From positions 5,582,001 through 5,646,000 of the forward strand of contig NC_088304.1 of NCBI RefSeq assembly GCF_032854445.1: DNA of 64,000 bases, given 5' to 3'. A program made the translations under genes and the position numbers. The notes under the pieces were generated by a model. It did no database searches. It saw only the letters and a program-made list of their open reading frames with translations, and was not told the DNA's origin. This document shows positions 1 through 11,800 of this stretch, in pieces (position 1 is the stretch's first letter; the number at the start of each line of letters is the position of its first letter). Origin of the DNA: Liolophura sinensis (Eukaryota; Mollusca; Polyplacophora; Chitonida; Chitonidae).

Positions 1-49
1 ACACAGCCTGATGCATATATTATGCAGTTGTATAGGGTATGGTTGACAC

Positions 50-180
50 ACACAGCTTGACATGGATGTGTCAGTGTGCTTGCCTATGGACACAGCTTGA
101 CATGGATGTATCAATGTGCTTGTCTATGGACACAGCTTGACATGGATGTGTCAATGTGCTTGTCCGTGGACACAGTTTGA
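50..180. repeat. 40-bp tandem repeat, ~3 copies
   Basis: The unit begins ACACAGCTTGACATGGATGT and recurs exactly at 50, 90 and 130, with a decayed fourth start at 170. Confidence 0.95.
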
Positions 181-3077
181 ACATCTCAGAATTCACATAC
201 TATGGGTCACTTGTTTCAAAATTTGATTTTTTCTGACTGTATGTGATCTCCACTGTGCACTGCTTGCCACACAGGCCTTACAAAGTGATTACCTACATCT
301 GGGGCCCACCTGCTAACCTGGAGTCATTATATTGACTTTGATACTTCATTAATAAGGTAGAGCTTGGTTCATTTCTTGCCTTAGCAATGGACATTTGGAT
401 TTCACATTTTTTTGACATTTTGTCCATGGTACATGGACATCTGTGATGCCTTTACAAGAGAAGAGCTTATCCTGAGACTGCCACAATATGGCTGGAAAAT
501 TGCCCATGTGACATTAAGGTATAATCATTCCTTCTTATCCTGAGATGATTCAGGACCACCCTGGTGCTGTTGGGCGTGACACTGTTTTTGTGGTGATGTG
601 ATTGCCTGGAAATAGGTCACAGAAGACAGAACATGTATCAAGTGGCACCAGTAATGTTTCTGTCATGATTTGCTCAAACAACATCTTCTCAATTTTTAAC
701 CTTACAATTTTTATCCTGGAGAATACCTGGAGACTAAGGATGGAAGTAGAAATGAGTGTACAGTTTGGGATGATGTACAGATTCTTAGAAGCCAGCCTCT
801 TTCAGGAGTGGAAAAGATTGGCATGGGACAGATATACATGGAACTGAAAGATTCCCTTGAGAGAGTTTCAACCAAACATTTCTCTGTTTTATCCTGAAAA
901 GCTATTATTGAGGGCTAGGGTTTCATCATCGAGACCATGTGATGGAGGGCTTCATCCTGAATGGTGACGTCAAATTTTATGTCAAATAAAATCACTTGGA
1001 TTGTTAAAATTACGGTGCTTTTGATATTTTTATCAGCAGACATTTTGAAAACAATTGGTGAAGGCATGTTTGTACATTTTGCAATTTATTAAAACACATG
1101 ATAAAAACAAGGTAACCAACTTCTAGATCTATGTCAGTAGTCTTTGGTTTAATTTTTTGAAACATTTAGAAGTTAAATGTTGTGTGCTGTCTGAGAGCTC
1201 AGAGGCAGGCCAGTGTCCTAAATTCAAAACCTTTGGCAGCACCAAGAAAAGATTACTGCACTTTCTAAAATAATGAGTAAAATCGAAAAAATTAATTGGT
1301 TGATAAATTCCTCATCAGTTTGGACAAATAAGGCTTTATTTAAACGAATATTTAAATAACCATACATTGTAAGTGAAAAAGCGAGTAAATACAGTAAATA
1401 TTCGTATTGATGAGTTTTACATGATCTGTTCCTAGTAACATGTACATGGATGCCATGTTCGGTATATAGGCCTTGTGACCTTGGAAAGAAAATCACATGA
1501 GCATACAATCCTATGGGATGAAATGAAATTTGACTCTTTGGCACAAAGGTTTGGTCATGATTTAAAACATGATTTCCTCTGAAGAACCCACCCCCTACGC
1601 AAATTTTACAGCCTTTCTTGTTTGAAGTCATTGCATTGCTGTCAGCAGATTTGAACTTGGATATGATAGTCTTTTGATTATTTTTGTCCAAAAAACACCA
1701 AACAAATAAGACTGTACAGGAAATTCTTAATAGGAGAGAAAAAAGGTGAAATATTTTTGATCATATTTACGTACTACAACATGGACGCCTGTAAAAGATT
1801 TCACAAAAGGTATTTAAAGTAGACGAATGATGAAGAAAATTGAAATGCTCAACGTGTATGAACTTAAGTTCCTTAAGGAAAGAGATGTCATATTTGCTTC
1901 TGGAAGACAGGTGATAGGTAAATTAAATGTCAGCAAAGATTGCCTAACATTTTTGTACTATGGTTGTACTCTTGATTCCGTTGGACAGTGAACATGTTTT
2001 AACGCTCTCACAGGCATGCAAGCCCATCGGACAAATATCAGCACGAGAACTACTGCACGTGCTAATTGACAGTACAGATGAAATGGATCAGATAGGACAT
2101 ACATGTACACACAGCTGCAGAATTTCTGCATTATGACTGCAGCAGTGTGCAGTATCTGATGCAGGCTGGATGATTTTCACATGTTGACTCTATCAGCCAG
2201 TTTCTGTGGGCATGCAAACTCATGACTCTCATCTCCATAGGTGTCCATGGCTACATGTGCATTGACCAAGTTCAGTGGTATTAAAAGAAGGATGCCGTGC
2301 AAGACAATCCCCTATTGATTTTTGTGCTTATACACAGGTTGTCTGTGTAGTGATTAACACTGATCTGCTCATTTGTATTTCAATGGATACTGAAGATCTT
2401 GTCTTCAGTTGTACTAGGTGAGTTTTCTCAGGTTTGTGTTTGTGAAGGTGGGAGGCAGGGGTGCGGCATGTTGTACAGAAGGCCTGTTACATTGTACAGG
2501 GGGCATGGCATGTTGGACAGAGGGTATGTTACATTGTATAGGGAACATGGTAAGTTGTAGAAGGGGTGGGACAAGTTGTGCTTGAGGTTAGTACATGCGG
2601 TGGGCTTGGGCTATTATGGATTGTTATGTTAAAAGTTTTAATTATCATGAATAACAATTACACCCACTGTGTACATCACCTTTGCCGTGCAGTAAACTGA
2701 TGTATACATATTTGTATATGGTTTCGCTCTGTAAACCTGTCTTGTCATGCTCTAAACATGTCATGCTCTAAACATGTCATGTTCTAATGACACAACTTCA
2801 TATATGTATATGCAGGAGGGTTGAGGAAGACAGTCATGCTAAAAAAAAAAAAAATCCCAGGGTGATCCTCTTTCCATTAAACGCTAATACTGCTGAAGGT
2901 AATGTGATTTTGCTAAATTTGGATCACTTTGAGTACGCGATATTCCACTGAGGTTGTATTGTTTCAATACTTTGACTATCATAAATGCATTCATCATGTG
3001 CCTGTATTTCAGTCGAACAAAACAGTGGTTGTAAGGGTCATGTTTTTCGTAATGGTAAATATCAGGATGGTGATGAA
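181..3077. other. No gene recognised
   Basis: AT-rich sequence with short open frames only. The longest, minus strand 1224-1691, has no recognisable domain or coding bias. There is a poly(A) run at about 2840. It may be an intron or 5' flank of the golgin gene, or intergenic. Confidence 0.5.
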
Positions 3078-3725
3078 CACACATGCTATCCTCGCACACA
3101 TGCTATCCTCGCACACTTGCTATCCTCGCACACATGCTATCCTCGCACACTTGCTATCCTCGCACACATGCTATCCTCGCACACATGCTATCCTCGCACA
3201 CTTGCTATCCTCGCACACTTGCTATCCTCGCACACATGCTATCCTCGCACACTTGCTATCCTCGCACACATGCTATCCTCGCACACTTGCTGTCCTCGCA
3301 CACTTGCTGTCCTCGCACACATGCTGTCCTCTCACACATGCTGTCCTCGCACACTTGCTGTCCTCGCACACATGCTGTCCTCGCACACTTGCTGTCCTCG
3401 CACACATGCTGTCCTCGCACACATGCTGTCCTCGCACAATTGCTGTCCTCGCACACTTGCTGTCCTCGCACACTTGCTATCCTCGCACACTTGCTATCCT
3501 CGCACACATGCTATCCTCGCACACTTGCTATCCTCGCACACATGCTATCCTCGCACACATGCTATCCTCGCACACTTGCTATCCTCGCACACATGCTATC
3601 CTCGCACACATGCTATCCTCGCACACTTGCTATCCTCGCACACTTGCTATCCTCGCACACATGCGATCCTCGCACACTTGCTATCCTCACACACATGCTA
3701 TCCTCGCACACTTGCTATCCTCAAG
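3078..3725. repeat. 17-bp minisatellite, ~38 copies
   Basis: The unit is ACACATGCTATCCTCGC with ATG/TTG alternation. Units in the middle (about 3288-3475) carry TGT in place of TAT, so the array has a core block and two flanks of a different variant. There is no stop codon in any plus frame, so it creates long artefactual ORFs in all three. Confidence 0.97.
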
Positions 3726-4013
3726 ACAAAGGAAGAAAATAGGACACATATTCATTATCTGAACAAATATGGGCGGAAAATTCCATACAGCTTAAGTGGT
3801 ATGTAGAATATATGCCATGCCACTGTCGTGTGGCTTGTACAGGGATGTAGAGCAGGCTTAACACACGGAGCGGCCTGTTCGTAATCAGTCAATCAATAAA
3901 TCACTGTTTAAATATGCATGCAGGGTGGCTGTACTCAGGTTGTACAGACTACATTGATGAGCCAGTATCATTACGCTACATATATCAATCAGTCATTCAT
4001 CTGTCTGTTTCAG

Positions 4014-4264
4014 TCTGCCCAGATTATGCGCCCGGCGTAGCCCTAACTACAGACTACATGGAGCAGCAGGCACTTCCATGGAGCCCTTCCACCTCAACCT
4101 TCACCAGGTCAACTTCCACTCCTCGGATCTAGCCCCGCCCACTGAAAACGACCTTGACTCCTTTGGCACCATCGTCAACTGCGAATACCACTTCTCTGGT
4201 GCAGAGGACAAAACCAGTCACATAAGTCACCACACCGGATCCTTGTCACCGTCTGCCACTGGTG
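4014..4264 (+). CDS. Candidate upstream coding exon, gene unassigned
   Basis: A polypyrimidine stretch and AG end at 4013, and a donor-like GTTAGT starts at 4265. Between them one frame is open, with an internal ATG at 4078 giving MEPFHLNLHQVNFHSSDL and about 62 residues in total. Base and codon use (C-rich third positions) is unlike the AT-rich surroundings and resembles the golgin exons, so this may be a 5' golgin exon. Against this, the exon ends in phase 1 while the next supported golgin exon (8770) starts in phase 0, so an intervening exon or another donor is needed. I do not recognise the peptide. Confidence 0.4.
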
Positions 4265-4294
4265 GTTAGTACATAGACGAGTCCAATGAAATTC

Positions 4295-4335
4295 AATGTG
4301 TGTGTGTGTGTGGTGGGGGGAGGGGGGGGGGGGGT
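4295..4335. repeat. (GT)n followed by a G-run
   Basis: A short TG microsatellite runs into about 17 G-rich bases (4312-4334). Simple sequence, G-quadruplex-prone by composition. Confidence 0.8.
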
Positions 4336-4560
4336 GTTAAAGGCCTTATGTTGAAGATGGGAGGGTCGTTACCTCATGATTATTGGGTTTGTCTTACAAT
4401 CACTTAGACACAGGAAGTTTTTGATCAGTCTAATCTCTTGACAGTTTTCAAAATACTCTTGCTCAAGCCAGGAAATAACTTTTGAGTTGGTTCAGGACAT
4501 AATGGCAAATCTCCCAGCTATTCACATTAGTAAAATAGTTACAATCGTATTTACGTGGCA

Positions 4561-4628
4561 GTTTTGTCCTGTACCAAATATGTTTGTAGTTGGCCTTGGT
4601 CAAACTACTATTTGGTACAGAACAACGT
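4561..4628. repeat. Imperfect inverted repeat
   Basis: A left arm containing CTGTACCAAATA and a right arm containing its complement TATTTGGTACAG are separated by about 30 bp, giving a potential hairpin. Function unknown. Confidence 0.5.
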
Positions 4629-4760
4629 CCTTGTACTGATGCTTATTTCCAGGCTTGCTTGTCTCCTCTCATTGTGGATCTTGATTTCAGTCTACAGCTC
4701 TCAGTGGATCATTTGTGTGGTGTTACATGAAGTTTGTTGTCTGAGCATCTACCAACAGAC

Positions 4761-5008
4761 TTTATTTATTTATTTACTTCATTGGTGTTTTACGCTGTAG
4801 TCCAGAATATTTCACTTATACGCCAACGGCCAGCTTTATGGTGGGAGAAAACAGGGCGGAGCCTGAGGGAAACCCACGACCACCCGCAGGTTGCTGAAAG
4901 ACCTTCCCACGTACGGCTGAAAAGGAAGCCAGCAGGAGCTGGACTTGAACTCACAGCGACCACATTGGTGAGAAGCTCGTGGGTCATTGCGCCACACTCC
5001 AATAGACT
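4761..5008 (-). mobile_element. SINE family A, near full length
   Basis: Minus-strand copy of the tRNA-derived SINE seen complete at 51949-52213. The (TTTA)n tail is at the left, then the conserved 3' core, the central domain (GAAACCCACGACCACCCGCA) and the tRNA-like head at the right. Confidence 0.85.
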
Positions 5009-5467
5009 ATAAAATCTTTTTGTCACACTTAGGAAACATGATCAGTTACTTGCCAGGGACTGGTTGTTTTCTCTGGACACCCCTAATCATTGTATAACTT
5101 GCATGTTTTGAGTACAAGAATAACACAGATTAGTCATTAGCACTGTAAAACGTCCTCTTCTGTATGTGCTTCAGTGAATTTAGTATGATAGATCATTGAT
5201 TGCAAGAATTCTTTACAAATTTGTACTAATGGAGTGTAAGCCATATATAGTTTTCATAACATGTGCATATTCTCTCTTGTAACTTCATAAGAAGTCACTA
5301 ATTTATTGATTCATTAATTTTATTAATTTTTGTAAATATCAGCTGGTGGTTGCCTGGTGAATTTTAAAAAAATAAAGAAATGGACAAAAGATTACCAAGA
5401 AAAGAAAGAACAGCCCAGTAATATACTTAATATGAAATGCATAGCATGAGAACATGTAGCATGAGAT

Positions 5468-7140
5468 GTGTTGGTGGTTTGTCATGTTTGTCAGTGCAGA
5501 GCCTGTACCTTTGGTGGTTTGTCATGTTTGTCAGTGCAGAGCCTGTACCTTTGGTGGTTTGTCATGTTTGTCAGTGCAGAGCCTGTACCTTTGGTGGTTT
5601 GTCATGTTTGTCAGTGCAGAGCCTGTGCTTTTGGTGGTTTGTCATGTTTGTCTGTGCAGGGCCTGTACTTTGGTGGTTTGTCATGTTTGTCAGTGCAGAG
5701 CCTGTACTTTGGTGGTTTGTCATGTTTGTCAGTGTAGAGCCTGTACCTTTGGTAGTTTGTCATGTTTGTCAGTGTAGAGCATGTACTTTGGTGGTTTGTC
5801 ATGTTTGTCAGTGTAGAGCCTGTACCTTTGGTAGTTTGTCATGTTTGTCAGTGTAGAGCCTGTACTTTGGTGGTTTGTCATGTTTGTCAGTGTAGAGCCT
5901 GTACCTTTGGTGGTTTGTCATGTTTGTCAATGCAGAGCCTGTACCTTTGGTAGTTTGTCATGTTTGTCAGTGTAGAGCCTGTACCTCTAGTGGTTTGTCA
6001 TGTTTGTCAATGCAGAGCCTGTACCTTTGGTAGTTTGTCATGTTTTTCAGTGTAGAGCCTGTACCTCTAGTGGTTTGTCATGTTTGTCAGTGTAGAGCCT
6101 GTACCTTTGGTAGGTTGTCATGTTTGTCAGTGTAGAGCCTGTACCTCTAGTGGTTTGTGATGTTTGTCAATGCAGAGCCTGTACCTTTGGTGGTTTGTCA
6201 TGTTTGTCAGTGTAGAGCCTGTACCTTTGGTGGTTTGTCATGTTTGTCAGTGTAGAGTCTGTACCTCTAGTGGTTTGTCATGTTTGTCAATGCAGAGCCT
6301 GTACCTTTGGTGGTTTGTCATGTTTGTCAGTGTAGAGCCTGTACCTTTGGTAGGTTGTCATGTTTGTCAGTGTAGAGCCTGTACCTCTAGTGGTTTGTGA
6401 TGTTTGTCAATGCAGAGCCTGTACCTTTGGTGGTTTGTCATGTTTGTCAGTGTAGAGCCTGTACCTTTGGTGGTTTGTCATGTTTGTCAGTGTAGAGTCT
6501 GTACCTCTAGTGGTTTGTCATGTTTGTCAATGCAGAGCCTGTACCTTTGGTAGTTTGTCATGTTTTTCAGTGTAGAGCCTGTACCTCTAGTGGTTTGTCA
6601 TGTTTGTCAGTGTAGAGCCTGTACCTTTGGTAGGTTGTCATGTTTGTCAGTGTAGAGCCTGTACCTCTAGTGGTTTGTGATGTTTGTCAATGCAGAGCCT
6701 GTACCTTTGGTGGTTTGTCATGTTTGTCAGTGTAGAGCCTGTACCTTTGGTGGTTTGTCATGTTTGTCAGTGTAGAGTCTGTACCTCTAGTGGTTTGTCA
6801 TGTTTGTCAATGCAGAGCCTGTACCTTTGGTGGTTTGTCATGTTTGTCAGTGTAGAGCCTGTACCTTTGGTAGGTTGTCATGTTTGTCAGTGTAGAGCCT
6901 GTACCTCTAGTGGTTTGTGATGTTTGTCAATGCAGAGCCTGTACCTTTGGTGGTTTGTCATGTTTGTCAGTGTAGAGCCTGTACCTTTGGTGGTTTGTCA
7001 TGTTTGTCAGTGTAGAGTCTGTACCTCTAGTGGTTTGTCATGTTTGTCAATGCAGAGCCTGTACCTTTGGTGGTTTGTCATGTTTGTCAGTGTAGAGCCT
7101 GTACCTTTGGTAGTTTGTCATGTTTGTCAGTGTAGAGCCT
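5468..7140. repeat. 40-bp minisatellite, ~42 copies, with higher-order structure
   Basis: The unit is TGGTTTGTCATGTTTGTCAG followed by TGCAGAGCCTGTACCTTTGG. The left third is simple. From about 5940 variant units (CTCTAG, TTTGTGATG, GTCAATGC) recur in fixed order roughly every 240 bp (six units), with near-identical blocks starting about 6121, 6361, 6641 and 6881. Confidence 0.97.
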
Positions 7141-7724
7141 GAAAAATCTTGAGCAACATCAATAGGCAAGGTCACAGGGATGATGAGGCAGAAATGAAAT
7201 TTTGAACAACACCAATAGGCAAGGTCACAAGGATGATGAGGCAGAAATGAAATCTTGAGCAACATCAATAGGCAGGGTCACAAGGATGATGAGGCAGAAA
7301 TGAAATTTGAACAACACCAATAGGCAAGGTCACAAGGATGATGAGGCAGAAATGAAATCTTGAGCAACATCAATAGGCAGGGTCACAAGGATGATGAGGC
7401 AGAAATGAAATCTTGAACAACACCAATAGGCAAGGTCACAAGGATGATGAGGCAGAAATGAAATCTTGAGCAACATCAATAGGCAGGGTCACAAGGATGA
7501 TGAGGCAGAAATGAAATTTGAACAACACCAATAGGCAAGGTCGCAAGGATCATGAGGCAGAAATGAAATTTTGAACAACACCAATAGGCAAGGTCACAAG
7601 GATGATGAGGCAGAAATGAAATTTTGAACAACACCAATAGGCAAGGTCACAAGGATGATGAGGCAGAAATGAAATTTTGAACAGCACCAATAGGCAAGGT
7701 CACAAGGATGATGAGGCAGGAAGT
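7141..7724. repeat. 53-bp minisatellite, ~11 copies
   Basis: The unit contains CAATAGGCAAGGTCACAAGG then ATGATGAGGCAGAAATGAAA. Two forms alternate: CTTGAGCAACATC and TTTGAACAACACC. It abuts the 40-bp array with no spacer. Confidence 0.96.
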
Positions 7725-8374
7725 GATGTCAGAAACAATAAAATTATATCTCTGCTTTTGTATCTTTGAATAGTTTGAACAATAAAATTACATGTACATG
7801 TATGCACAGTCGCCTTGATTTTAGTAATGCTTACAGCATTGTTGTTTTTTTTTTATGAATATTTTTCTCTGTGAAGACATGGAAGACTGTCATTGTTGAG
7901 ACAAACTAAATTTGTCAAATGGTGGCTGTGATGTGAAGTGGGTGTAGAAAATGGCTCGTGCTGTCGTTGAATTTTCCTTTGATCTGTTTTAATGTCTCGT
8001 ACCTACTGAGTATCCTAGTATAGGGATTGAGTAGATCACGAATGTAGATTCCTTATTAAACAGCTTGCATCCAGTTAGACTTGGTTTTAACATTGTACTA
8101 ACTCCAGTCTTATCAATCCCGGGTGTTGTTACTGCTTATTACGCATAGATATGAAGAAATGCTACCTTCAGCTCATTCGCTGTTGTTTTAGTCAAAGTTT
8201 TTCTTCCATATTTTGGGAAAACTGAAGTTAACTTTTTCTTTAATTTATATATTTAACCAACAGTTACGAAATATACAAAATTTGACCTCTTAAAACTAAA
8301 AAATATGACCTTTACTATTCAAGGAAGGTTCGTTGTGACTCATGTGATGGCCTGAAAGCTTTGTGTTACTAGTT
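7725..8374. other. No gene recognised
   Basis: AT-rich sequence between the compound array and the MITE at 8375. No coding signal seen. Confidence 0.5.
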
Positions 8375-8541
8375 TTAAAGGGATACAGTATCAATTCTGA
8401 TTGGCCCGTGTGAGAGATAGGCATCTAAGCTGCATTTTAGGTATGAGCCATTTATTCAAGCGTGACTATGGCTGTAATGTTTAACCCAGGAAACCCTATC
8501 TCCACCGTCAGCCAATCAGCATTGATTCTGTATCCCTTTAA
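8375..8541. mobile_element. MITE with 29-bp terminal inverted repeats, TTAA-flanked
   Basis: The left end AAAGGGATACAGTATCAATT.. and the right end complement AAAGGGATACAGAATCAATG.. match at about 27 of 29 positions through TGATTGGC. Both ends sit on TTAA (8375-8378 and 8538-8541), the target-site duplication of piggyBac-type elements. Internal sequence is about 100 bp and non-coding. Confidence 0.8.
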
Positions 8542-8769
8542 CTATCATGTGACAAGGTCAGGTTAGGAGGTACTACACCTGACTTTGGTAAGACTGGTAC
8601 TAACCCCACTTTACCTCACAGATTCTCTGGTGATGGTTGTCTGCCCCTGTAGCGTCACACCCTTTACATCGTCTGTCTGACTGTCTGGTCATCGCACTCT
8701 AACACTCTCATGCCTCGGAGCGCCATCTCTCATTGGCCTGACTCTGTCACTTCTGACCTTGACCTTCAG

Positions 8770-8854
8770 ATCAAGAAGCTGTTGCTTGACCTTTACTCTG
8801 AGAAAGAGGTGACCTTGGCCTCTGCTCCTTTCACAGGGAATCCTGGGAAACTGG
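8770..8854 (+). CDS. GOLGA3: Golgin exon a (first supported)
   Basis: Encodes IKKLLLDLYSEKEVTLAS.. (28 residues plus 1 nt). The acceptor is CTTCAG before 8770 and the donor is G|GTCAGT. The phase-1 end fits the phase-1 start of the exon at 10119. The frame stays open upstream through ATG 8710 (MPRSAISHWPDSV..), so this could instead be the 3' part of a first coding exon beginning there. Numbering in the other golgin exon entries counts the Ile at 8770 as residue 1. Confidence 0.6.
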
Positions 8855-11800
8855 GTCAGTTTATATACTCTCCCACAAAAGAAAATGCATAGGTGACTCA
8901 CAGTACTGTGGTGCTACCACATGCTGAAGTGATCATCCACTTGTGGCCTGGTGTCATCACTCAGTGAACTTTTTTTTGCTTATTTTATGATTACTGACAG
9001 TCTGACTGTTTTCTTCGTTATGTGATTTTGCAGATAATTGCACCATATTATATTAATTATTCCACTTTGAACTAAAGCAGATTTACTGCTTTGAAAATTC
9101 ACCTATGCGTTTCCTTTTTTGGCACCCTTTACGTAAGCGATCAAGATAGTGGTGGTAGAATTTTGATCATTTCTTAAAATAACGTCCGAACTGCAGGAAA
9201 AAATTCAGTTATAAGTCTGATCCTTGTAAAATTGGATGTTTCTGTTTAACTTGTGTTTTCTTGCCTGTACCTGACCCTCAGTTATTAAGCCTACTGAGAG
9301 TGTAAACTCTCTAAGATTTATTTCCCAATCTGTTTGAAATCAGTGTTGCGGATTGAACATTCAAATTTCCCCTTACTTACTTGTTGTGTGAAACTAGATG
9401 CATGGTAGTTTATTGCATTCCTTTATTCTTTTTTTGTTTGGTAGAATTTGTAATTCCGTGTTGAAACGATGCCTTATGTATTGGCAAAAGCTTAGATTGA
9501 TTGCTGTGCTGACTTAATTATTGATGAAAGGGTCCAGAAAAACAGCGTGGTGAACTGAATGGCACTGTGTAGGACTGCATCTTCCATTGGCTGGCAAGAT
9601 GTAAACTTTCTGGGAATGGTTTTAGTCCTGCTCACTTTCCTATACCCATTGAGGAATGCGAACATCCTGGCATTTCCATGTTACTAGCTTCTACATACTT
9701 TACACATTTAGACAATGTGCTGAAAATTAAATATCTGCTAGTAAATGAGGTTAAAGTTAGCACAATACTCGTGGCATCCAGAGTCCAAAACTGTGTTTTG
9801 TTCATGTTCACAATTTATGTGTGCTGTGCAGATTGGTCTGTTAGCAAACAAAACTAGAATTACTAGTTATAACTCAGGCATAACTCTCACACTGTTTTGC
9901 GTTGTGGGTAATTTTCCTGTACTTCCCCGTGTTATAATTCATCTTGTCATTTACTTGCCTCTGCGGCGGGCGAGTGAAGTGCCCAGACATAGGCGGTCTC
10001 GAATGAACATGACTTATGGGGTCGAAGTCCAGTATTCTCCAATGCTGTACAAAAGTTAAATAAAGTGTAAAAGATAAGGCGAGCAGGGCGTTGATGAGAA
10101 AATTTGTTTTGCTTTTAGGTGTTTTAGATTCCTTTCCTGGAACAACTCCTAGCCGAAAACCAAAAGGGAAGAGAGGTGTGACTCACGTCACCAAAGCTAT
10201 CACCTCTCCAGTTACATGTGCTACAGTAGCGCCGTCTGGTGGTGCAAAGGCAAAGACAGGCCAACCAGGGGAAGTAACAACTTCATCTCACTCTGTCAAC
10301 AGTGCGGTGGAGATTGGCTATTTAAAACAGGTGGGTAGAATTTTATTTTTATGCTCTCCTTGCAAATGCAGTGGAGATTATCTTAACTTGATTTCCACTT
10401 TTTTTATGACTCATGTCAAATTCCTGTGCATTTCAGGGTTACATTGTGAGTAGGATTTATTGTAAAGTAATTGAGTTTTAATTTTATAATTAAATTTGGA
10501 ACAGTAACTTGGCCTTGACAACCAAAATAGGTTTTCATTAAAGGGAGCATAAATGTATGTGTTTTAGATACACCTAGCATAGCATTTAATTTGAAGATGA
10601 AACTGAAATTGTTTGTTTCTACATGACCATATTTTAATGATTGTCAGATGTAATACGCTCTATTGTTGACAAAGTTGACAACAGTTTAGACTGTTTAGTC
10701 ACCAGAGCCAGTATTTATTAATATGTATCTCTGCTGATATTTTATTCGAATAAAATGATAAAATTATAGTTCATTTATTAAAAAGAAAACAAACAGAGCA
10801 AACTTTCCTCAATAATGCATCATTGTCGTCTTATGTTTTACAATTTGATCGTCCACATGCTGTTGTTGTTGTGTAGATTGCTGCTAACTCAGCCTCCCTG
10901 AAGTCTTACCTGACACATTACAACATGCCTGTGGAGGAGGTGACCCCTCAGAGCCCAGGGACCCCGGTCAGGACTCCAGATGGGATGGGTACAGACAGGA
11001 GTCACAATGCATCGCCCTTTGAAACAGTGGCCGAGGCACTACACCTGCAGTGGTCTGTAATAGGTAAGTCCACTCTCATATATATACATTGTAAAGCAAA
11101 TATAGCCTCCACCTTCTAATGGTTGAAGGTACTTGTTCTTCATTCGTGAGAACTCATGGTGCGCATAAAAAAAAAAGAGAATTTGTAGAATCCCTCACAC
11201 TGAATGTTCGGAGGGCACCAATGCATCTTCAGATATGTCACACCCTCAGGTGGGAAAGTTTGTGACTTGCCAAAGGTTGGTACTGATGCCAAAATGTTGC
11301 TTGTTTTGGGTTGAAAAGGACTTTCTAGTTTTTCCTGTGTGATGTTAAAAGCAAACAAAAAAAAAAAAAGGAAAAACAATCTACTGGCATGATTGTGTGT
11401 TAATATAACATGTCTGAACTACAATGATCTTCAGGTGACAAGAACATTCAGCCAGCTTCTGCGGAGGAGATTGCTCAGGTGATCGCAGATGCTGAGCGGC
11501 GCTTAAGACAAGGGCAGGCCCCTCGGCTGGACACCCCACAAGGCGGTGCTGTAGGATCCCCCACAGGACAGTCTGACAATGGAAAGGTGAGGGAAAAGAA
11601 TCTCATCCTGGAATATCAGAGTTGTTAGTGAAGACAGTGATCATGTAAGATGGTTTTTCTGCAATGATGACTGTGACCAATTTCCATCAGTAACATTTGT
11701 ATTTTAGGTAGGAATTTAATTTAATAATTGAGATTATGGTATTGCAGGTTGTACAAGTTATAACATGTTTTCATCATCTGATAAAATTTTGAGGTGAAGG

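Noticed and set aside
1224-1691. 155-codon minus-strand ORF
   Set aside because: No recognisable domain, AT-driven composition, and no splice or promoter context.
3078-3725. CRISPR-like regular repeat array
   Set aside because: Units are contiguous with no unique spacers, and the DNA is eukaryotic. The same applies to the other arrays.
2929-3806. Three overlapping 219-277-codon plus-strand ORFs of HTCYPRTLAIL-type repeats
   Set aside because: They are produced by the 17-bp minisatellite in every frame. There is no codon bias and no conserved flanks.
4734-5026. Open frames over 4734-5026 on both strands
   Set aside because: They coincide exactly with a reverse SINE family A copy.
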